From contig JAEYVE010000259.1 of assembly GCA_023432025.1 (NCBI GenBank), positions 1 through 20,223 of the forward strand: 20,223 bases of DNA. The letters are read 5' to 3'. The position numbers were made by a program, and so were the translations under genes. Shown here in pieces: positions 15,307-20,223 of the stretch. Numbering within the stretch: the stretch's first letter is position 1; each line of letters opens with the position of its first letter. The DNA is from Pseudomonadota bacterium (GTDB lineage Bacteria > Myxococcota_A > Polyangia > Polyangiales > Polyangiaceae). The notes under the pieces were generated by a model. The model saw nothing but the letters and a program-made list of their open reading frames with translations, did no database searches and was not told the origin of the DNA.

Positions 15307-16239
15307 CTAGCTGGGCCAACGGGCAAGGCGCCCGCCATCCGGGACGAGGTCGGGATGGAGCGCCGCAGCCAAAACCTCCACGCTTTCGGCGATGCGGGGA
15401 CCGGGTCGATTGAAGAGCGCGTTGCCGTCCGCGGCGAAGGTCCGGCCCGCTCGCGTCGCACGAAGTGAGCGCAGCGCGCCTGCCCCGCTCGCCGCATCCA
15501 GCTCCCGCAGCGTTCTTTGGACGTCGAAGCCACAAGGGAACACGACCACGACGTCCGGATCCGCGGCCTCGATACGCGACCAATCCACGGTTTCGAAACG
15601 GCCGGGCCGCTCCACGATCACCGGCTCTCCCCCGGCGATACGCGCCAGCTCCGGAAGCCAACCACCGGCGACCATGGGCGGATCGATCCACTCGAGGAGC
15701 AACACTCGCGAACGGGGAGCCCCTTCGACGCGCTGCGCCACGGCCGCGAGACGTGCGTCGAAGTCTTCCACCAAACGCTCCCCGCGCTCGGCGACCCCCG
15801 CCGCACGGGCGATGCGCTGGAAATCCTCGCGGATCCCCGCCAGCGACTGCGGCGACGTGGACACGACGCGCGCCGCCTTCCCGGTGAGGCGCAGATAGGC
15901 TGCTTCGACGTCCTCGAGACTCACCGCGCAGACGCGACAAAGATCTTGCGTCAGCACCACGTCCGGCGCGAGCTCGGTCAGCAGAGCGTCGTTCACGTCG
16001 TACACGCTGAGAGCGCCGCGCACGAGCGCGCGCACGTCTCGGTCAATCGACGCGCTCGGTCGTGAGGCGTCGATCTTCGTGGAGCTCACGCGCGGACGAT
16101 CGAGCACCTCGGGTGGGTAGTCGCACTCGTGCGAGATGCCGACGATATGCTCGGCGAGACCGAGAGCGCACGCCGTTTCCGTCGCCGACGATAGAAGCGA
16201 AACGATACGCGGCAGCGGGCTGATGCGGGGCGGAGTCAC
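15307..16239 (-). CDS. Cobalamin-binding-like solute-binding domain protein without signal peptide
   Basis: This 310-residue protein is of the BtuF/TroA-like helical-backbone family often annotated as cobalamin-binding or ABC substrate-binding protein. It begins RIVSLLSSATETACALGL (11-28), then GISHECDYPPEV (34-45), VYDVNDALLTELAPDVVLTQ (79-98), DLCRVCAVS (99-107), the WIDPPMVAGGWLPE loop and near the end NRPGPRIAES. No signal peptide or lipobox precedes the domain, so the protein should be cytoplasmic, and no permease or ATPase gene is nearby. A role as a transport receptor is therefore doubtful; it could be a corrinoid-binding or sensing protein. The start GTG 16239 overlaps the stop of the FAH gene (GTGA) with AGAGG just upstream, so translation is likely coupled. 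The Cys pair C101/C104 is a conserved-looking motif of unknown use. Confidence 0.85.
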   Translation of the reverse strand: MTPPRISPLPRIVSLLSSATETACALGLAEHIVGISHECDYPPEVLDRPRVSSTKIDASRPSASIDRDVRALVRGALSVYDVNDALLTELAPDVVLTQDLCRVCAVSLEDVEAAYLRLTGKAARVVSTSPQSLAGIREDFQRIARAAGVAERGERLVEDFDARLAAVAQRVEGAPRSRVLLLEWIDPPMVAGGWLPELARIAGGEPVIVERPGRFETVDWSRIEAADPDVVVVFPCGFDVQRTLRELDAASGAGALRSLRATRAGRTFAADGNALFNRPGPRIAESVEVLAAALHPDLVPDGGRLARWPS

Positions 16240-17090
16240 GCCTCTCGGGATACCACGACCTGGCGCGCTTGCCCGAGCCCGTCGATGCCGTACTCGACCA
16301 CGTCTCCCACGGCGAGAAAGCGCGGAGGCGAAAAGCCCATGCCAACGCCCGACGGAGTGCCGGTGCTGATGACGTCACCGGGCAGCAAAGTCATGAACTG
16401 GCTCAGGTAACTCACCAAGAACGGCACGTCGAACACCATGTCGCGCGTCGACGCATTTTGACGCGCCTCTCCGTTGACGGAGAGCCACAAGCGCAAGTCG
16501 GACGGATCGATGACGTCCGCCGTGACCAAGTAGGGGCCGAACGGAGCGAAGCTGTCGGCGCTCTTGCCCTTCACCCACTGCCCGGCGCGCTCCTTCTGGA
16601 ACTCGCGCTCGGAGTAGTCGTTGAAGAGCGCGTAGCCCACGACGTGCTCGAGCGCTCGCTCGCGGCTCACGTACGAGGCATGGCTCCCGATGACGACCGC
16701 CAGCTCCACTTCGTAGTCGGTCTTTTTCGAGCCGCGTGGAAGAAGAACCGAATCGAAAGGGCCGCTCCACGCGCTGGTCGCCTTCATGAAAATCTTCGGC
16801 TCCGACGGGAGGTCGGCCGACGTCTCCGCCGCATGCGCTCGATAGTTCAAGCCGATGCACACGATTTTGCTGGGGCGTACGATGGCTGCGCCGAGACGTG
16901 CTTCGGAAGGCACCAACGGGCACGCCGCTTGATGCCGCGCAAACCAAGCGGCAAGCCGCGCGGGGCCGCCCCGTTCGAAGAAGGACTCGTCGTAGTCCTC
17001 GCCGAACGCCGATACGTCGACGTGCGCCCCGTCGGCGCGCACCGCTCCGGGCCGCTCGCTCCCCGCATCACCGAACCGAAAAAGCTTCAC
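16236..17090 (-). CDS. Fumarylacetoacetate hydrolase (FAH) family protein
   Basis: This 284-residue member of the FAH superfamily acts as a metal-dependent hydrolase, decarboxylase or acylpyruvase on small 2-oxo acids. The core begins at IVCIGLNYRAHAAET (76-90). Metal ligands are seen in DYEVELAVV (E127 and E129) and FNDYSERE (D158). The substrate-loop Lys region is WVKGKSADSFAPFGPY (172-187), and the family end motif GDVISTGTPSGVGMG is at 238-252. The product could be acylpyruvase, ureidoglycolate lyase-like or a sugar-acid pathway enzyme; the exact substrate cannot be told. The start is GTG 17090 (protein VKLFRFG..., normal family length). An in-frame extension to 17213 adds a basic, domain-free stretch and would overlap the divergent acyltransferase gene. 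It is the first gene of the leftward set and overlaps the next by 4 bp. Confidence 0.92.
   Translation of the reverse strand: MKLFRFGDAGSERPGAVRADGAHVDVSAFGEDYDESFFERGGPARLAAWFARHQAACPLVPSEARLGAAIVRPSKIVCIGLNYRAHAAETSADLPSEPKIFMKATSAWSGPFDSVLLPRGSKKTDYEVELAVVIGSHASYVSRERALEHVVGYALFNDYSEREFQKERAGQWVKGKSADSFAPFGPYLVTADVIDPSDLRLWLSVNGEARQNASTRDMVFDVPFLVSYLSQFMTLLPGDVISTGTPSGVGMGFSPPRFLAVGDVVEYGIDGLGQARQVVVSREA
16250..16257 (-). promoter_or_regulatory. Shared octamer CGTGGTAT before the cobalamin-binding-like gene
   Basis: The octamer lies 10 nt before the GTG at 16239. It sits inside the last codons of the FAH gene (encoding Val-Val-Ser), so coding constraint could explain it here. It shares 11 bp (GTCGTGGTATC) with the copy at 17100-17107. 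Confidence 0.3.
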
Positions 17091-17099
17091 ACGGAACCG

Positions 17100-17107
17100 A
17101 TACCACG
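17100..17107 (-). promoter_or_regulatory. Shared octamer CGTGGTAT before the FAH gene
   Basis: The octamer lies 9 nt before the GTG at 17090, in the short divergent spacer. A small hairpin CGCCG/CGGCG with a GAAA tetraloop on the - strand (17116-17129) precedes it. Confidence 0.3.
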
Positions 17108-17139
17108 ACTTTCGCCGCCGTTTCCGGCGCTTTCCTTCG

Positions 17140-17994
17140 ATGCGTGAATTGGCAGCGACGACGCACGGTTCCGAGCTACCCTTGCTCGTCCTCCCCATGG
17201 TCGATTCACGCACGCCCCGCCTCGGACCGTTCGGGCTCGCGCTCTACAACGCGCTGTACTGGCCCTACCTGCTGTCGAGCCTGGTCGTTTACTTCGTGCC
17301 CGCTCTTCTGCTTTGGCTCCTCACCGTCGCTTGGGATCCCAAGCGACGCGTTTTGGGGGCATACACGCGCTGGTGGGGCGCTCACTACCTGGGTTGGGCG
17401 CCGTACGCCGGACTCCGCGTGCGCGGCGAGCAGCACTTGGCGAAGACCACACACGCCATTTACGTGTCCAACCACCTCTCGATGGTGGATATTTTGGCGC
17501 TCTACGCGCTCCCGCGTCCCTTCTTGTGGGTGAGCAAGGTCGAGAACTTCCACGTCCCCTTCTTGGGCTGGAACATGAAGCTCAACCGCTACGTTCCGCT
17601 CAGGCGCGGTCACCTGCCGAGCATTTTGCGCATGTATCGCACGTGCCTCCGTCGCCTCGAGGAGGGCTTCAGCTTGTGCCTCTTTCCCGAGGGGACGCGC
17701 TCCGAAACCGGGCTCATGCGACATTTCTATCCGGGCGCGTTTCGCCTGGCCATGCGTGCGGGGGTGCCCATCGTGCCGGTCGTCTTGGAGGGCACGGAGC
17801 GCGTCATCGCCAAAAAACGCCTTCAAATTCATCCCGAGCCCGTAACGTTGCAGATCCTCGAGCCCGTGCACCCCAGCGCCTTCGGTGGGGACTGGAGACG
17901 TTTCGCGGACGAGGTGCGTCGTCGCATGGAAGCTGCACAAAGCGAGCTTCGCGTCGGGGTTCGCGTGGCTGACGACGCCCGCCGCGCCGCCTAA
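17140..17994 (+). CDS. 1-acylglycerol-3-phosphate acyltransferase (PlsC family)
   Basis: This 284-residue PlsC-type acyltransferase would acylate lysophosphatidic acid or a related lipid at the inner membrane. Membrane segments lie near residues 36-64. The catalytic HX4D motif is NHLSMVD (111-117, H112 and D117), followed by the acceptor-binding region WNMKLNRYVPLRRG (144-157), FPEGTRSETG (182-191) and the fourth motif VPIVPVVLEG (209-218). The start is uncertain: ATG 17140 leaves only 49 bp to the divergent FAH gene, while ATG 17197 (265 residues, starting MVDSRTPRLG) leaves 106 bp and removes no domain. Neither has a clear Shine-Dalgarno sequence. The kinase gene follows after 57 bp on the same strand and may be cotranscribed. 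Confidence 0.92.
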   Translation: MRELAATTHGSELPLLVLPMVDSRTPRLGPFGLALYNALYWPYLLSSLVVYFVPALLLWLLTVAWDPKRRVLGAYTRWWGAHYLGWAPYAGLRVRGEQHLAKTTHAIYVSNHLSMVDILALYALPRPFLWVSKVENFHVPFLGWNMKLNRYVPLRRGHLPSILRMYRTCLRRLEEGFSLCLFPEGTRSETGLMRHFYPGAFRLAMRAGVPIVPVVLEGTERVIAKKRLQIHPEPVTLQILEPVHPSAFGGDWRRFADEVRRRMEAAQSELRVGVRVADDARRAA

Positions 17995-18051
17995 GCGTCT
18001 ACGGCAGGCGGCCGTTGGATCGCGTCGCGGTCCTGTTTGGCCTCCTGCTCC

Positions 18052-20175
18052 ATGAAATACTCGGTCGAAGCTCTGGAAGAGCGCCTCGTCCTCGACCCCG
18101 AGGAAGAGCGGCTCGTCCGATGGAAACGCCTGCGCCGTTTCCACGCGCTCGAGATCCCGCTTCTCCGTGCGCTCGGTCTAGGCCTCGTGGCGGTGGCCGT
18201 CTGCGTCTACGACGTCGTGTTGCGACCCGACCTGACGCCGGCTCTGCCCGCCTTCGGTGTCACCCTCGTCGTCTACTTGGTGCTCAGCTGGGCAGCTCTG
18301 CTGGTTGCCTACCGCGCCCCGACGCGTATCGCGTGGGAGCTCCTCTTCATGACCACGGACATCGCGGTCATCGGTTATGCGCTCTGGTGCTCGGGGGGCC
18401 CCACGAGCCCGTTATTTTTGATGTTCTCGCTGCGCGTCGCGGATCAAACCGCGACCAGCTTTCGGCGCACGCTCGCCTTCGCACACCTGACCGTCCTCGG
18501 GTACGTGGTGACATGCGCGTTGCATGGCGCCCTCAGCGACGCCACCCGGGGAACCCTCGCCGTCATCACGGTGAAGGCCGTCTTCATCTACCTCGTGAAC
18601 CTGTACTTCGTCAGCACGTCCATTTCCGCAGAACGCGTCAGGCAACGCGGGCGGGCTGCGCACCACTTGGCGCGTGAAGCCGTACGACGCCTGAAGGTCC
18701 AAAGGGACGAGGTCGAGCTGGCTCGCGAAAAGGCAGAAACGGCCAGCCTCGCCAAGAGCCGGTTCTTGGCCGTCATGAGTCACGAGCTCAGAACGCCGAT
18801 GAACGGGGTCATCGGCATGACGGATCTGCTCTTGGACACCAAGCTGGATCCCGAGCAGGCCTGGCTTGCGCGCACCGCGAAATCCTCGGGGCAAGCGCTC
18901 CTGTCGGTCATCAACGACATCCTCGATTTCTCGAAGGCCGAGGCTGGCCAGATCGAGCTCGAGCACCGCTCCATCGACCTCCGTGAAATTGCCGCGGAGG
19001 CAGTGCGCACCGTGGCGGCGGCCGCCGCCGAGCGAGGCCTCCAGGTCCAATGGTACGCCACTCCGCTCTTACCCGAGCGCGTGATGGGCGACGGAGAGCG
19101 CTTTCGTCAAATATTGCTCAACCTCCTCGGCAACGCCGTGAAGTTCACGGAGCAAGGCACGGTAACGCTGTGCATCGAGCTGGAGGGCACCCGCGAGGCC
19201 CCCCGAGTCGAGGCCGTCGTTCGGGACACGGGCATCGGGATCCCGGAAAACAAGCTGCCGCAGATCTTCGGCGCCTTCATCCAGGCGGACACGTCCACCA
19301 CGCGACGCTACGGCGGAACCGGCCTCGGCTTGGCCATTTCCCGCTCGTTGGCGCGCCTCATGGGCGGCGACATCGTCGCGGAGAGCACCCCGGGGCGCGG
19401 CAGCACGTTCCGCTTCGGCGCGCGCATGCAGCCAGCACACGTGTCGCTCATGGAATGCTACTTTCCGCCAGCCTCTTTCGTCGTTCGAATCGACGAGCCG
19501 CTCACGGCGCGCTTCGTTCGAGAAACCCTCGTGTCGTGGGGCTTGTGCGAAACGGTGGGGGACGAGCGCCCCTTCCTCGCCGTGACGTCTTCGGACGCCG
19601 CGTGCGACGCAGCGTGCCTCATTCGTCTGGTGCCTCTCACGGAAGCCGCACAGCGGGCCCTGCTGCAGCCGCACGCGGTCGTGTTGCCCACGCCCATTCG
19701 CCTGAAGGAGCTGCGGCGCGCGGTCGAGTTGCAGGTCCTCGGCTGCACCAGCGAGTCGGAACGCGCCGTGGCGCCGCCACCCGCGCCGCTCGACGTGCTC
19801 GTCGTCGAGGACAACTTGGTCAATCAACGCGTGGCGCAGAAAACGCTGGAGCGCCTCGGCCACCGCGTCACCATCGCGGCGACGGGTCAAGAAGGCGTGG
19901 AGCGTGCCAGCTCGAAGCACTTCGAGGTCATTTTCATGGATCTGCAGCTCCCGGACCTCGACGGCGTGGAGGCAGCGCGACGCATCCGCGAGAGCTCGCC
20001 CACCCCGAGCGTGCCCATCATCGCGCTGACCGCCGACGCTACGGCCGCAGACCGAGATCGGTGCCTCAACGCCGGCATGAACGACCATCTCTCGAAGCCA
20101 CTGCGACGAGCAGATCTCGAGCGGATGCTCCGTCGCTGGTGCGGCGACCCTTCTGGCGAGATCGACGAGCCCTGA
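18052..20175 (+). CDS. Membrane hybrid histidine kinase
   Basis: This is a 707-residue hybrid sensor kinase. The N-terminal sensor (about 35-190) is a block of five or six hydrophobic helices with little periplasmic sequence, suggesting a membrane-embedded or small-ligand sensor. A coiled-coil linker (200-235) leads to HisKA with the phosphorylated His in MSHELRTPMNG (H244). The ATPase domain follows with the N-box NLLGNAVKF (357-365), G1 RDTGIGIP (391-398) and G2 GGTGLGLAI (421-429). Residues 462-570 look like a degenerate receiver with no phospho-acceptor Asp. A complete receiver follows (580-697): VVEDN (acidic pocket), D630 in FMDLQLPDLDG, T660 and K682 in LSKPL. No HPt protein or separate response regulator lies nearby, so it is an orphan. 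I chose ATG 18052 over the TTG at 18037; no clear ribosome site is seen for either. Confidence 0.94.
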   Translation: MKYSVEALEERLVLDPEEERLVRWKRLRRFHALEIPLLRALGLGLVAVAVCVYDVVLRPDLTPALPAFGVTLVVYLVLSWAALLVAYRAPTRIAWELLFMTTDIAVIGYALWCSGGPTSPLFLMFSLRVADQTATSFRRTLAFAHLTVLGYVVTCALHGALSDATRGTLAVITVKAVFIYLVNLYFVSTSISAERVRQRGRAAHHLAREAVRRLKVQRDEVELAREKAETASLAKSRFLAVMSHELRTPMNGVIGMTDLLLDTKLDPEQAWLARTAKSSGQALLSVINDILDFSKAEAGQIELEHRSIDLREIAAEAVRTVAAAAAERGLQVQWYATPLLPERVMGDGERFRQILLNLLGNAVKFTEQGTVTLCIELEGTREAPRVEAVVRDTGIGIPENKLPQIFGAFIQADTSTTRRYGGTGLGLAISRSLARLMGGDIVAESTPGRGSTFRFGARMQPAHVSLMECYFPPASFVVRIDEPLTARFVRETLVSWGLCETVGDERPFLAVTSSDAACDAACLIRLVPLTEAAQRALLQPHAVVLPTPIRLKELRRAVELQVLGCTSESERAVAPPPAPLDVLVVEDNLVNQRVAQKTLERLGHRVTIAATGQEGVERASSKHFEVIFMDLQLPDLDGVEAARRIRESSPTPSVPIIALTADATAADRDRCLNAGMNDHLSKPLRRADLERMLRRWCGDPSGEIDEP

Positions 20176-20223
20176 GTCCCGTCCACCACCGGCCTCGCTC
20201 TCTTGCTCCCCACCCCTTCTGCC

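Noticed and set aside
17091..17213. Upstream start for the FAH gene
   Set aside because: The extension is basic and domain-free and overlaps the divergent acyltransferase coding region.
1..20223. CRISPR arrays, tRNA/rRNA genes, insertion sequences, prophage or attachment sites
   Set aside because: Looked for repeats with regular spacers, tRNA-like cloverleafs, transposase or integrase motifs and terminal repeats; none seen.

Overview
The window is a GC-rich, densely coded chromosomal segment with ten confident protein genes, six of which use or can use GTG as start codon. Nothing in it is phage, insertion sequence, CRISPR or tRNA. A delta-proteobacterial (Myxococcota, probably Polyangiales-like) origin is my inference. 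It rests on the GC-rich coding style, a lipoprotein whose cysteine is followed by a long Gly/Ser/Thr linker, a membrane hybrid histidine kinase, and a homodimeric-type AceE. No marker gene fixes the taxon.

Layout. 1-131: three tandem stem-loops behind aceE. 132-2867 (-): pyruvate dehydrogenase E1 (aceE). 2868-3362: a 495-bp divergent intergenic region with a GntR/PdhR-like operator candidate and four consecutive stem-loops. 3363-4571 (+): membrane-anchored metallophosphoesterase. 4579-9059 (-): an MFS transporter, a COG2509-type FAD-dependent dehydrogenase and a lipoprotein-like sulfatase-superfamily enzyme, transcribed in the order sulfatase, FAD enzyme, transporter. 9060-9511: a second divergent intergenic region with hairpins. 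9512-10267 (+): a secreted lipoprotein with a jelly-roll-like domain and an internal 9-nt minisatellite. 10412-17090 (-): two overlapping gene pairs, FAH-family hydrolase/cobalamin-binding-like protein, then YhaO/YhaN (an SbcD/SbcC-like nuclease-ATPase pair). 17140-17994 (+): PlsC-type acyltransferase. 18052-20175 (+): orphan hybrid histidine kinase.

How the genes fit together. Most units look like ordinary housekeeping or accessory functions: central carbon metabolism, DNA end processing, phospholipid synthesis, surface lipoproteins and signalling. The clear functional unit is yhaO-yhaN, where the stop codon of the first overlaps the start of the second. The FAH-family and cobalamin-binding-like genes are coupled by the same 4-bp overlap, but they have no obvious shared pathway.

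The most noteworthy points are: (i) the hairpin-rich sequences on both sides of aceE; (ii) an identical 8-mer, CGTGGTAT, placed 9-12 nt before three consecutive start codons; (iii) a sulfatase-fold lipoprotein with Thr where sulfatases have the formylglycine Cys/Ser; and (iv) a Gly-Gly-Ala/Glu minisatellite inserted inside a folded domain. I did not find a convincing new multi-gene system. These four are the best leads.
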